From Caecitellus pseudoparvulus (lineage: Eukaryota; Bigyra: Bicosoecida), in NCBI GenBank assembly GCA_965644315.1, contig CBFFRQ010000049.1:116454-180453 (forward strand): a DNA stretch of 64,000 bases, read 5' to 3'. Shown here one piece after another: positions 35,101-44,900 of the stretch (within the stretch, counting starts at the first letter, position 1; every line of letters starts with the position of its first letter). The position numbers and the translations under genes are program-made. The notes under the pieces are model-generated. The model searched no databases. It was not told where the DNA came from and saw nothing but the letters and a program-made list of their open reading frames with translations.

Positions 35101-35447
35101 CCCCCGGTTGGCTGGGGAAGAGCTGGCTGTGCCATCTGGGCTTGGACGGTGGCGGCGACAGGCTCAACAACCAAAGCAAAGGGTGACCCCCCCCCTTGTG
35201 AGTGCCCGGCTGCCATGCGCTTGGCACCCACATCATGTTGAGGCCGCGCCGCGGCTTGCTGGTGGCGCTTGCGTTCAAGGCGAGTAGTTCGAGCTTCTGA
35301 AGCCAGCCGCTCCTGAACCTCACGAAGCCGTTGGACTTGTGCTTCTTTGTACGCCTTCATCCGCCTGCGACGACAATGGACCATATGGCCGCCAAGAGCT
35401 CGTTCGTCGTCGAACTCCTTGTTGCAGAGCTTGCAGCGGGCGCTCAT
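32184..35447 (-). CDS. Plavaka/KDZ-type DDE transposase with N-terminal zinc finger
   Basis: Single exon, 1,087 aa from the ATG at 35447. Residues 5-25 form a C2HC/C2H2 zinc finger (CKLCNKEF...ALGGHMVHC), as in Plavaka transposases. The core matches the family pattern in order: LVIFMDEVHPDGAGKHALYP (first Asp, ~residue 390) followed by MLWPLAGD and LLAMPPSPK; MMPCIIQLSADMVEAWD then RRCVQCRC; a segment like the family's LPILxG (SRAQWLPLIVGHNQD); a helical QAYMYVRDTLDE region; and YPKAHEIQHLPAAVAGFG with a later GEGRHPALIRLWKLCN. These mirror Plavaka's DKT/YLTIGNI, ADxPE...CxxC, LPxLxG and PKxHxLxHYxxxIxxFG...E..H blocks. Assignment of the exact catalytic triad is not certain. No stop or frameshift was seen. 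Divergent from the second element gene. Confidence 0.8.
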   Translation of the reverse strand: MSARCKLCNKEFDDERALGGHMVHCRRRRMKAYKEAQVQRLREVQERLASEARTTRLERKRHQQAAARPQHDVGAKRMAAGHSQGGGSPFALVVEPVAATVQAQMAQPALPQPTGGPRKQPGAAKHIPPRHTELVARAIAHADRLSAQSAGSGGGIGGGMGRTILKCLLRFNASKSVLTEIIKEHNKTIKTSEVLLRQEHRTAPQCPMVPSIDKLLEIAAEGTPSPISITVPLPKGLAGGQCEVPSMPLWDVLIRTAAEVPLEDFAPHRGGGVASPEWFPSTLKLPAHNSAAMKVKEKFHFADGLATAHWRRMKDALQLPGGGEISLPAPLEVGHCSLRDPVSVEKQFRPSEAGAAGQTWSHPSNGVFLRNAAERAKARGALSMPLVIFMDEVHPDGAGKHALYPMMLWPLAGDAASMRKAHRATLLAMPPSPKRLPKDDNVLREAGLTSAAATAQAAQSMVLSLVLQPLLAIQKMGGIPKEVTPEQSLALKSAGYRVSQVTAHSRPRQLVEYVQMMPCIIQLSADMVEAWDQFDLLHRRCVQCRCVPGPQLSSLASLKHCQLRVGGEGAGSDEAAAATGHRRGALSAWEAAEKVLGTRLCFLRPPDPIHAADTGAVAARCERFVLAAMTVGPGLAAREALLKSRWEAVKGVTINGTRLDGGRALPWRQNAGGMMRSAERVSRAQWLPLIVGHNQDIIADPQLHTMVQVLCHCTLVVQAYMYVRDTLDEAALLGMQVWLARMVGTQELIAELVQEAASKSGGSSFSCDTSTHYPKAHEIQHLPAAVAGFGVVAALDTDNGEGRHPALIRLWKLCNSAFGAANMPKLLTYASIRRDMLVSEAWVTSASSQVAGEELACLLQGSPLPEMPYLSPVTKAREVLRSPITVWQLLDREDSGLARTIRAALEPCVAGMALDGVLPLGDVNTMLQSVSSTVGTGDRMVGQVRLCSTVLMCFPGGNTSTLCFPAFVVVREEQQQGAAAPAIGSGLFRAVAALVGDAPQDHEKDASIEEVVLLGTFLHPDEAHACIAGWKYVNPLDVAPPANAVGGSVLIAPAVVHPTVVEGHTYTEEPDGDPVLFWLPTITARQH

Positions 35448-35738
35448 TCTGAGTCTTCTGTAGCGTGAGGGCACCGGCGGAGTTCCGTTGCTTGCGTTGG
35501 CGCCCCTACCGTACGTACGCAGCGCGCACAGCGAGGCGAGAACGCAACACAATGCCAGGCAGCCGTAGCATCTTCATGTTGGTCGTTGGTGTGTGTTGGG
35601 CTGTGGGCATTGAAGGCGCCTTGCAACCTCGTCCAGTGCATTTCCAGTCTGTCTCGACATTCCACCGTTGCATGTACTTTCAGACCCACCAAGTCCTCAG
35701 ATACGCTTTTTGTTGCACACCCACCCCAACCATTCACC
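35448..35738. promoter_or_regulatory. Central divergent promoter region of the transposon
   Basis: The 291 bp between the start codons of the two element genes must drive both. No CTAG cluster is present here, unlike the ends. Motifs not resolved. Confidence 0.4.
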
Positions 35739-37781
35739 ATGTCACTTCACTTTGATGAAATGGGCTCTGACAGCGAGGATGCAGGGGACACAACGGCAAG
35801 TGTCGTGGCTTCGTTAAGTATCGCCACACCCCTCGAGGCTGCACACCTCTTCAACCGCAGCACGGCTGCCAAAGCTGTGATGGCCGGGAAACGTCGACGG
35901 GATGTTGTGCTTTGGGCATCTCACCCTGGCAACTGCACTGGGTCCGTCGTTGGGGTGCCTGACGTTCTGGAGGGTAATGGTACGTACTGGTTCGCGCCAC
36001 AGGATCGACGCCCGTGCAGCGCCTCCCCACCCCACCCTAGCATCATGTGCAGGTGATGCCAACGCACTCACATGCCTTGATGACAGGGAGCTATTCGGCA
36101 CAGCTAGGGGCGGTTCTAGTGCTGCCATTGCGGCTCGTACGTACCTGCTCTGCAGTCACGGTAGCCACAGCGTTCTAACGGCCACTGCTAAGCTTCGTTG
36201 GACCGGACCAATCCCGCTCCCCTTCCCCAGAAGCCTTCGCCGCAAATACAATGGCGAGCTGCAGACCGATCAAGGCACCAAGGCCGCTTGACCTTGCTGA
36301 GAAGCTTGAATCGGCGAAGGAGCTGCTTGAGTCTATTGGCACGCCCAGCGAGAAACGTCTCATCGAGTTGTTGAACGAGGTTTTCGTTTGGAGCGCAAAC
36401 ACCATGTCCCTTGTCCAACTCTCACTTGGCCTGGGGCAATTCAGAACTTCACAGGTAGTGGGTATGGTTGGTCCACTAACGCAGAAGCAGGAAGCAAAGA
36501 ACTCCAAGAAACGTGGAGCTCGTGGGGGAGACCAGCTGGGTGAACTCTTAGAGCCCGTGGGGGGCGCAGACTCAATCCCATGGCCCCGAAAGTTCAGGGC
36601 AGAAGCCCGCCGCATCGTGGTCGACCTCATCCTCGAGAACCCTTCGTTCATCTTGGCAGACCCCGAGAACCTGGTAGACACACTACGAGCAGCCATCGAG
36701 GCAGTTGAGGCCGAGCAGAACGTTGCCCGAGAGGTGGCTGGAGCCACAGAGGAAGGGGGAGATGGGGTGCCGGTTGGAGCACAAGCCACGAGCCGGGCTC
36801 TAGACGACCCTAGGTTCTCAGCACCGTGGAAGTTCAAATGCCTCGAAAACGTGATAGCAGCAGCGAGGAAGGTTTCGATACAGAAGGAGCTTACCGAGCG
36901 GGGTGGCGTGCTTTGCGCGCTGAAGGACATGGCGAAGAGCAGCAAGAGTGCGAGTTACGCCGGGCTGAAGGCCGCCATGAGCAATGTCAGGAGCAAGTGC
37001 CGCGCCAAAATCACGAGGTGAGTGCCCAGAGGACTCCTTCCGAGTCCGTGGAGCGCAGCATAGCAGACTTCTGAGCATTGCGCAGTTCGGAATGCCTAGG
37101 AAAGTTCGAACCGTGGCACGAGATGCAGAGGAAGTACGAGCCAGTCCATGAGAAGTGCACCGGAGGTGCAAGCATTCAGCTTGACCACGACCCAGCCTTC
37201 TTCGAGGTGTCTTCCGAGGACCCTGAGTACCGCCACAGTTGGGTGCCCAAGGTAAGTATGTGTGTGAGTCTAGACCCGCACAGGTGATGCTGGGCCCGAA
37301 TGCTCCTTTCTCATGCATTCTCTTTGTGCCACAGGCTGAGAGGGGCAAAAAAAGGGCTGATCGATCAAGGCACCGCCTGTGCTTGCAGGAAGTCAACGTT
37401 GCCCGTGAGGCCATCGTCAATCATACCACCATCAAGGCTGTTTTCAAACGCCGGGGATCCGAGGACTCCAGTAGCGGCCCCCGTTTCGACCCCAGCTTCA
37501 GGCGTTTGGAAGCGGCGCTCAGTGGCCCAGAAGATGTGGCAAAAGGGGCCAGGATTGTCTTACGATGGATGGAGGCTGCGTACAACGTTGCTGTCGACTG
37601 CTTGAACGTGAAGAACAAGCAGTGGGTGACTGATTGTGGGGACCTGAGCAGCCTGACCGTTGACGACAAGGTGCGTGCGTGCTGTATGTTGGCCATGCTG
37701 TGGACGTCGTTACGCATGAAGCACCACGTACAGACGGAGATGGCCGTGCTTACGCACAAAATTGTGTCCAGGATAACCTGA
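35739..37781 (+). CDS. Second transposon-encoded protein, function unknown (five exons)
   Basis: Exons 35739-35973, 36053-36136, 36231-37017, 37086-37251 and 37335-37781 (introns 79, 94, 68 and 83 nt; donors GTAATG, GTACGT, GTGAGT, GTAAGT). The frame is kept throughout, giving 572 aa. It begins with an acidic stretch (MSLHFDEMGSDSEDAGD), continues as a mostly helical, charged protein with basic patches (KKRGARGG, RSKCRAKITR, ERGKKRADRSRH), and ends VLTHKIVSRIT. No domain was recognised. Its position, divergent from the transposase and bounded by the CTAG arrays, makes it an element gene. By analogy with accessory proteins such as TnpA of En/Spm it might bind the arrays, but that is inference. 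An alternative is a captured host gene. Confidence 0.68.
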
Positions 37782-37896
37782 CATGCCCTCCCTCGACCTG
37801 GCGCCGAGCCATCCGTGCTGAAGCTACTTCATTGTTCTTCAGGTTGTCAAGGTGTGTTTCAATGCAATCGATTCACGGCAGACCGAACTTGTTGCG

Positions 37897-38107
37897 CTAG
37901 CGAAGAATGTACTACTAGGAAAAATGTCCAGCTGGGCGGTGCGCTAGTAGTGCGCTGGGCGGCCCTCCGTACTAGTAGCGCCTCGCCCAGCGAAATTTAC
38001 TAGTACCGAGCACAACCACCCCCGCTCACTAGTGTGCCTCTGGGCATGCATTCTCACTAGCATTGCAGTCGCCCCACTCACTTCACTAGCGCAAAATTGA
38101 GCTCTAG
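37897..38107 (-). repeat. Right subterminal CTAG array with 28-29 bp phasing
   Basis: Nine CTAG cores begin at 37897, 37915, 37944, 37972, 38000, 38029, 38057, 38086 and 38104. Spacings are 18, 29, 28, 28, 29, 28, 29 and 18 bp. The outer ones read CACTAG on the plus strand (CTAGTG on the minus), so they are inverted relative to the left array. Confidence 0.85.
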
Positions 38108-38163
38108 AAAAAAAACACTCTTCAAACTCTCCTTACAGAGCGCGCTCAGGTGACGGCACCCTG
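38102..38163 (-). repeat. Right terminal inverted repeat of the transposon
   Basis: Reverse complement starts CAGGGTGCCGTCACCTGAGCG and runs to a T8 tract, matching the left end at the start, at GAGCGC and at the GTG-T-tract. The end is itself partly palindromic (GCGCTCAGGTG...CACCCTGGCGGGAGCGC). Confidence 0.6.
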
Positions 38164-38174
38164 GCGGGAGCGCC
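38157..38174 (+). repeat. 18-bp direct repeat, right copy
   Basis: Exact copy of 31307-31324. It lies 47 bp upstream of the PI4K start codon, so it could be part of that promoter instead of transposon sequence. Confidence 0.7.
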
Positions 38175-38220
38175 GAGCCCTCCGCTGCCTCTCGCTGACT
38201 CTTGCACGCCTTTGCTGAAC

Positions 38221-41200
38221 ATGGAGACCAGTCAGGCAGCTGGCTGTTGTGGCGGGTGCTGTGGTGCAGGGAAGCAAGACGAGTACACAGCCATGGACAG
38301 CACCGCTGAAGAAGGCTCAAAGTGCTGTGGTGGCTGCTGCGGGCCATCCCCCGCAGCACAGGTGAACATCGTCTCCCGCTTTCAACGGGCAGTGGCTCGG
38401 CTACAGGCAGTCATGAACTTCGCTGGTCGTGCCAGTGGTGGCGATAGTGCCTTTTACGTCGTGGCCAAGCTGTATGCTCATGAGGTGAGGGGCTGCTGGC
38501 AGGGCGCATGTCCCCGCAGTTTCCGCCCTGTGCTCGTGCTAGCTTCCCACGCCATTGAGCTCCATGCCGCTTGTGCGCAGAATGTGGACGCGGAGTTGTA
38601 TGACTACCACGATAGATTTCCGAACCAGTTCCGCTTCTACGCCCCCCAGGTGCGTTTTCTCAACATCCACTGCTGCCTGCTGGGTTCCATGTGTGGCTCG
38701 CGCACCAGGCAGGAGGCACGCACGCCGCCCGCCAGGCAAGCCTTCTCTGTCACCCCCCTCCCCTCTCCCTGACACCCCACCAGCTCATGAACGTCTTGCT
38801 GCATGGCGGCATGGCCGACTCTCAACTCCTGGCGACCTTCCTGCTGGGCCAGGCAGAGAAGTGCGTTTGGCCGGGAAGCGCTTGCGGTGCAGCGGCCACT
38901 GCACCGCCCCCGCCCCTCACAGGTCCCTCCTCTTCGCGCACCGCTTGCACTGGTTCCTGAACTCATATGCTGTGCGCACTGCGCCAGCCTTCACCAGCCC
39001 CCTGGTGTCCTCTGTCGCCCAGCAGGTGCGCCCAGCAGCCCCTGGCACAGGTGACCCCCTGGCTGACTTCTATGGCAACCCGTGCCCACTCACGCGCGCC
39101 ATCACCGCCACAGGGCGCACAGCCGCCCGGCGCTTCATGGACTCAGGCCCTGGGCGCTTGGTCTTGGCCGGCACGGCGGGGGCGGGCAAGTCCAGCATGC
39201 AGCTGGTGGCCAGCCCGACACCCGACGCAGCCGCCGCTGCTGGCGCCCAGGACACCCTGGCCTCCCAGGCACTGCTGTCAGACAGCAAGGGCACGACGCC
39301 AGTGCCGCCCCCCGCCAGTGACGCGTACCATGCCCTGGAGGGTAACGGCAGTGAGGAGGAGCAGCCGGTGACGCTGGTGGCGGCAGCGCTGCCTGCCCGC
39401 ATCGCGCCACGTTCCGCCACTGCCCGCCCCGCAGCCTGGTACGGCGCAAACCTCATGTTCTGGGATGAATTCCTGCAGCTCTCACGGCGGCTACGGGAGA
39501 CAGAGGCCGACCAGCGCAACCCCACCCTGCGCAGTCGCTTGGCGGGCATCTCCGCGGCATACCTTGGAGCCCATGTGGGGGACAGAGTGCAGGCGACGCT
39601 ATACGTGCCCGTGGGTGACCCCCATAACCGCATCGTGGCGGTGCACCCCGAGCACAGCTTCTGCTTCAAGACCAAGGAGCGCGTGCCGTTCATGGCAGTG
39701 CTGGAGGTGGTGGGGCTCAGCCCCGTCCTCTTCGGACACACCAAGGCCGCCGCCCGCCGCGCAAGGGTGGGCGCCTCCAACCTCGACGCGTACCTGGCTG
39801 GGCAGCAAACACATGCGCTGCACACGACAGCGGCATACGCGTCGGCTGCCCGGGCCCGGCGGCAGCGCAGGGGCCGCAAGGCCGCACCAGCACCAGCCCA
39901 CCCACCGCCCTCTGCTCCGGAGGCGCACGGGGCCTCCCGCTTCGCTGCGTACACGTGGGGCCTGGGGGACAGCGAGAGCAGCAGTGAGGAAGACGGCGAG
40001 GGCAAGCGCGACCGGGGGGAGTCGGGCAACTTCGCAGACATGTTTGCTGACGCCTCGGAGCGTATGCGGGAGTTGGGGCGAGCTGCGGGCGCCGCCGCAA
40101 CCGCCGCGTTCCAGGGCCTGCACATGCGTGCCCAGAGCGCGACGGGGGCGGCGGCGGAGGGCGCGAAGCGGCGGCGCAAGCGCAGTGCCCGGCAAGGCTC
40201 CGTGGCTGAAGCACTGCCTGACGGCGGTGCGTCGCCAACCAGCAGTGACGGCGGGGGCACCAGTGCCTCCGAGCGCGGGCATGTCGAGTTGATTTCGCCC
40301 CCTCGCCCGGCAGGAGGGAGCGAGGGGGCACGCGGCGGCGCCTGGGGCGACGCCAAGGGTACAGAGGCATCCCCTACACGCCCCATCCTGCCGCCCCGTG
40401 GCATCCGGCCCAAGCGCAGGGGCGGCGCAGCGCGCAAGCAGGCGCCACTCGCGGCGCAGCAGAGCCTGCTCCCCCCCACTCAGCACGACAAGCCGCCAGG
40501 CACCGGGCAGGGGCGGACCCTGAAGGCGCCTTCCCGAGCTCGAGCTGCGCTGGACCACAGCACGCGGTATGGCGTGGGCAGCAGTGTCGACCGTGCCAGC
40601 GCACCGCCGGACCTGGAGGAGGGGGACGGCGACTCCGTCTTCTCAGACAGCGACGGGCAGAACACGCCACCTGCGGCACAGGCTGTGCATGCAGTGGATG
40701 CCCACCTGCACTCGCCAGGCGCGCAGCGGCCGGGAGCACACCCGCTGGGCATGTGGCAGCACGGGCGTGGCGATGGTGTCGGAGCAGGCGCGTCCCATGC
40801 TGCGCCCACCTCCAGCTCGGCGGGGGAAACGCGCGCCTTGAAGGCGGACGCGCCCAGCCGGCGCCCTGCTGCTCTGCGCTCCCCCCCGCCCGGCATGACA
40901 GACTTCGAGGCCAATGGCGGCGTGTCAGACATCGACGAGGCCATCGCTGCCGGCGTGGGGGCAAGGCGAGGGGGTGGTGGTGCAGCTGCTGCAGATAGCC
41001 ACAGACCCCGTGGGGCGTCTGAGGTGGGGTCTGTGGTGGAGGAGGGGGGCGGGGAGGAGGGGCAGGTGGTGAACGTCGCCTTCACGCAGCGGTGGAAGGA
41101 CAAGGCCGAGGAGGTGCGGGCCAGCTCCCCCTACGGACACCACGAAGGCTGGCGCCTTGTGCCCGTCATCATCAAGTCCCACGACGACTTGCGCCAGGAG

Positions 41201-41965
41201 CAGTTCACATCCCAGCTGCTGCAGCAGATGGCAGGCATTTGGAAGGCGGCAGGGGTGCCAGTGTGGCTGCGCCCGTACGACATTCTGGCCACAGACGAGG
41301 ACGGCGGCATCATCGAAGCCATCCCCGACACGGTCTCCTTGCACGCACTCAAGAACGGCGATGACTCCTTCACTGACTTGTCGGACTGGTTCACGCGGCA
41401 CTTCCGACGTGGGCGCCACGGCAGCAAGCGGGACTCCCTGGCTCGGCAGAACTTTGCCCGGAGCCTGGCTGGGTACAGCCTGGCTTGCTACCTGCTGCAG
41501 ATCAAGGACCGCCACAACGGCAACATCCTCCTGGATGCCAACGGGCACATCATCCACATCGACTTCGGGTTCCTGTTCACCTCCTCCCCTGGCGGCAACA
41601 TGAACTTTGAGGCGGCGCCGTTCAAGCTGACGGCAGACTTTGTCAGCGTGCTGGGGGGCAAGGACAGCAGGTTGTTCAGCTACTACCGGTCTCTCTGCAT
41701 TCGAGGCTTCATGGCCCTGCGCAAGGCAGCTCCCAAGCTGCTGCTCCTCGTCGAGATGACGCTGGCCGGCAACAGCCACCTGCCTTGTTTCCAGAAAGGC
41801 CCCGCAGCGGTCATGTCCGAGCTGAACAGCCGCTTCGCGCCACACCTCAACACAGACTCGCAGGTCGCTGACTTCATGAACGGCCTCATCAACAGCAGCG
41901 CCGAAGCCTTCTCGACGTCCATGTATGACACGTTCCAGTACCTGAGCTTGGGCATCCGCGCGTGA
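38221..41965 (+). CDS. PI4KB: Phosphatidylinositol 4-kinase, type III beta-like
   Basis: Makes PI4P from phosphatidylinositol, usually at the Golgi. Exons 38221-38484, 38581-38649, 38784-38860 and 38923-41965 (introns 96, 134 and 62 nt) give 1,150 aa. The N-terminus carries two Cys clusters (AGCCGGCCG and SKCCGGCCG), potential S-acylation sites. The helical PIK-type region is rebuilt by splicing (KSLLFAHRLHWFLNSYAV). A long disordered Gly/Ala/Arg/acidic linker spans about residues 400-860. The C-terminal kinase domain has SHDDLRQEQFTSQLLQQM, KDRHNGNILLD (catalytic loop, ~residue 998) and HIDFGFLFTSSPGGNMNFE (activation loop, close to PI4K beta). It ends FQYLSLGIRA. Catalytic residues look intact. 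The transposon lies immediately upstream and may affect its promoter. Convergent with the MYB gene (13 bp between stops). Confidence 0.9.
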
Positions 41966-41978
41966 GGTGGCGGCCGCG

Positions 41979-44900
41979 TCACAACAAGCTCGTGTCAAGC
42001 GTGGCGCTTGTGTCCAGGGGAATGCCATCGCTGTGGTTGCTGGTGTTCACCTCATCCTCCGAGCCTGCAGGCTGTGAGTGGAGGGGGGCCTCGCCAACCG
42101 CGCCGGGCACGGCACCGCTGGACCCTTGGGCGAAGCCGCCGTCGCCTGACAGGCTGTGGAAGCTGGGCAGTGCGTCAAAACCAGGCACCTGGCCGGCAGC
42201 TGCCGCCAGGGAGATGCGCTGGGGGGTGCGAGACCCCTGCATGCTGTCAATGCCCAGCCTCCCCTGCCTGTCCCCGCGCTGAGCAGCATCGCCAGGGGAA
42301 GGGAGCGGCGCCGGCATGGCCAGGGATGCTGGCACCTCCAAGTCACCAATGCAGTCTCCATCGTCTTCAGTGGTCAGGATGAGGCCGTCGATCACGCCGC
42401 CCTCCCCAAAAGTCGGCTGTGCAGCAGGAGCCCGTGACCCAGCTGCCCCTCCCCGGGTGGGAGGTTGCATGCTGCCCTCGCCCTCTGCCCGCTGCCCCTC
42501 GTGGATGGGCATGCTGCGCCCCACCACCGCCAAGGGAGCAGCCGCGTACACTCCCTCCGTGGCAGGCTGGCCAGGAACACCGGCACGCCCCTGCCCGCCA
42601 CCCTGCCCGTTGCTGGGGCTCCCCACCGTCATGCCGCCGAAGGAGAGAGACCAGTCCACGTCCAGGCCGGACGCCTCATCCCCCCCTTGCGACAGGTGCA
42701 GGTCATCAGCACTGTCGCTGGGCCCGCTGGGGCTGCTCATGCTGCTCTGTGCGCGGGGCATGGGCAGTCCAGGCGCCGAGGCGTGCAGGGCAGCTGTGCC
42801 TGGGACGGGGAAGCCCACAGATCCCAAGGCCCCTGCGCCAGGGGAGAAGGCAGGTGCCAATCCTGCCGCGGGGGTCGTGGAAGGTGCCCCCCACAGCATG
42901 ACGCCCGGCCCCAGGTGGGCGTGGGCTGGGGTGTGTGCGGCGGCCTGGGGACTGGCGGGTGTGCGGGGTGGGTGCCGGGGGCTCATGGTGGCGCCACGGG
43001 GCCCTGCAGCAACAGGCACTGCCTGCGGAGCACCGCCCTCCCCACGCGCGTGCGAGCCTGCCAAGAAGGCATCCCCTGCGCCTTGGCCCCGCGTGCCATC
43101 CCCCGCCTGGAAGTCCCACATCACGCCGGGGCTACCCCCCTGGCTGGGCTGCACTGTCGCACCCAGTGCTGAGGCGATGTCCTCATCACTGTCGCCACCG
43201 TCGCCGCCTGACGCCCCCGCTGAGCTGGCCCACGGCTCCATGGCTGACTGCACGCCTGAGCTGACGCCTGAGGCCGCAGAGACGCCGGAGGCACCGGACC
43301 CCCGCCGGGCTCGCAGGATGGACCGCCTCTCCGAGGGCGCCGTGGCGGCGTCCCCTGTCGGGCTGATGGGCCACGGTGCCTCGCCCTGCGTGGAGGCATT
43401 GCTGCTACGCCGGCTGGAGTCGTGTGCATCGCGCTTCTTCCCACGGCTACCCTCACTCAGTGCGCTGTTGGAGCGCTGGCGTGTGCCGCCCGCACTCCCA
43501 GCATCAGGATACGCAGTCGGTGTGGGTGTGGCGGTCCAGTCAATGTACCCCTGCTCTTGGGACGGCGTCAGGGTGGGCGTCGCGGCGGTGCCGTGCCCCA
43601 GCACACCCCCCGCCCGAATGCGCAGGCCAGAAGAGTCGTCAGTGCCGCTGCGGTGGCGCCTGCGTCGCCCGCTGGCGGCTGGCGAGGGCGGTGCACTGGT
43701 CCGCTGGGCGCCGTGGCTGGCAGAGGGTGCCGTCTGCCACAGCATGGCCGGCGCTGTGGCGGCCAAGAATGCTCCAGGCTCCCGGTCATCCACGCTGTCG
43801 TCCCAGTCGAAGGACGTGCCGAGGTCGCCGCCGCCGTCGCCGGTCGCATCTTGGGGGGGGCTGGGCAGCGGCACGCCGTTCCCCTTGGCTCGGGCACTCA
43901 AGTCCCTGCGCTTCTTCTGGTGGTGGTAGTCTGAGATGGTGTCCACCGATGCCTCCAGCGTGTCCGCTCCCTCTGCCTCAATGCCCGTCACGTCAGGCAC
44001 CGCCACTGGTCGAGGCGTGGGCGTGACTGCACCGGATGCGCGTGCTTTGGCTGCCGCCACAGCCGCGCTGATGCTGGCTTCTGTGCTGGGGCGCGTTGTG
44101 GTCGTGCTGCCAGAGCTGCGTGCCGCAGCAGCTGCAGCAGCGACCGCTTGCTGCTGCAGGAATGCTGCCTGAGCGGCAGCTGGCATGCCCTGCGGTACCC
44201 CGCGCGGCAGCAAGTGCATGGGCACAGGCTGGCCATTGGGAAATACGGGCACGTTCACGGTGATTGGCTTGCCGTGGGGGCCCATGGTGGCCACTGGCCG
44301 GAGCAAGACTGGGCCCACGCCAGGCATGAAGGCCATGGGCCTGGGCATGCCCTGCGCAGGCGTTCCGAAGGCTGGCACAGTGGGGGGCGCCAGGGGGGCG
44401 GAGGTGCTGGGCGCCTGGGACGAGGGGGCGGTGGGCGTGGACCCCGCCGTGGAGGCTGCCAAGTGGGCTTGCATGGCTGCGACAGCCGCTGCAGAGGGCA
44501 TGCCCATGCCACGGGGCATGCCTTGCGGCAGCAGCATGAGGCCACGCGGCGTCTGCACGAAGGCGCCGGAGGGGGGCGTCATGACCATGCCAGGCGCCAT
44601 GCCGGGCGGCCTGGGGAACAGCGGCACATGCATGAGCACCCCCCCTGGTCCGGGGACAGCCACCATGCGAGGCATGCCACGCGCTGCCATCATCTTGGCG
44701 GCGGCCATGGGGAAGGGCATGCCCCGAGGCACGCCAGCGGAGGCTGCCGGCTGGCTTGTGGGGGGCACAGGGGGGGGCGCAGAAGAAGTGGCAGCCTTGG
44801 GTCGCGGCGCAGCAGCGGGGGCTGGCGTGGGGCTGCTGCGCTTGGGCACACGGCGCCGGGTACCGCGCCGCAGCGCTGGCGTGTTGCCCTTGGAGCGATC

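Larger units (their letters stand above)
31302..38163. mobile_element. Plavaka/KDZ-like DNA transposon, about 6.86 kb, two divergent genes
   Basis: Boundaries were set from matching termini: the left end reads inward CAGGTCACC and the right end, reverse-complemented, CAGGGTGCC. Both share GAGCGC at offset 17-22 and a (A)GTGTTTTTT block at about offset 46-56. Inside are a minus-strand transposase (32184-35447), a plus-strand spliced gene (35739-37781), and subterminal CTAG arrays at each end in inverted orientation. No convincing target-site duplication was found: the flanking 8-mers CGTGAAGC and GCGGGAGC match at 4 of 8 positions. The element lies between the divergent membrane-protein and PI4K genes, 57 bp upstream of the PI4K start codon. 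The transposase frame is unbroken, so the copy may be recent. Confidence 0.75.

Noticed and set aside
31327-38107. CTAG arrays as CRISPR or telomere-like repeat
   Set aside because: Only a 4-6 bp core is shared, with unlike spacers and no cas-like genes; they pair in inverted orientation around a transposase, which fits subterminal repeats.
31302-38163. CACTA (En/Spm) transposon, because CACTAG motifs occur near both ends
   Set aside because: The termini as aligned start CAGG, not CACTA, and the transposase blocks fit Plavaka/KDZ better. The presence of subterminal repeats and a second gene is an analogy only.
39070-40479. 469-aa minus-strand open frame
   Set aside because: Antisense shadow of the PI4K linker; no recognisable domain.
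42316-43929. 537-aa plus-strand open frame
   Set aside because: Antisense to the third MYB exon; a by-product of high GC and few stop codons. Composition is Pro/Ala/Arg-rich with no domain.
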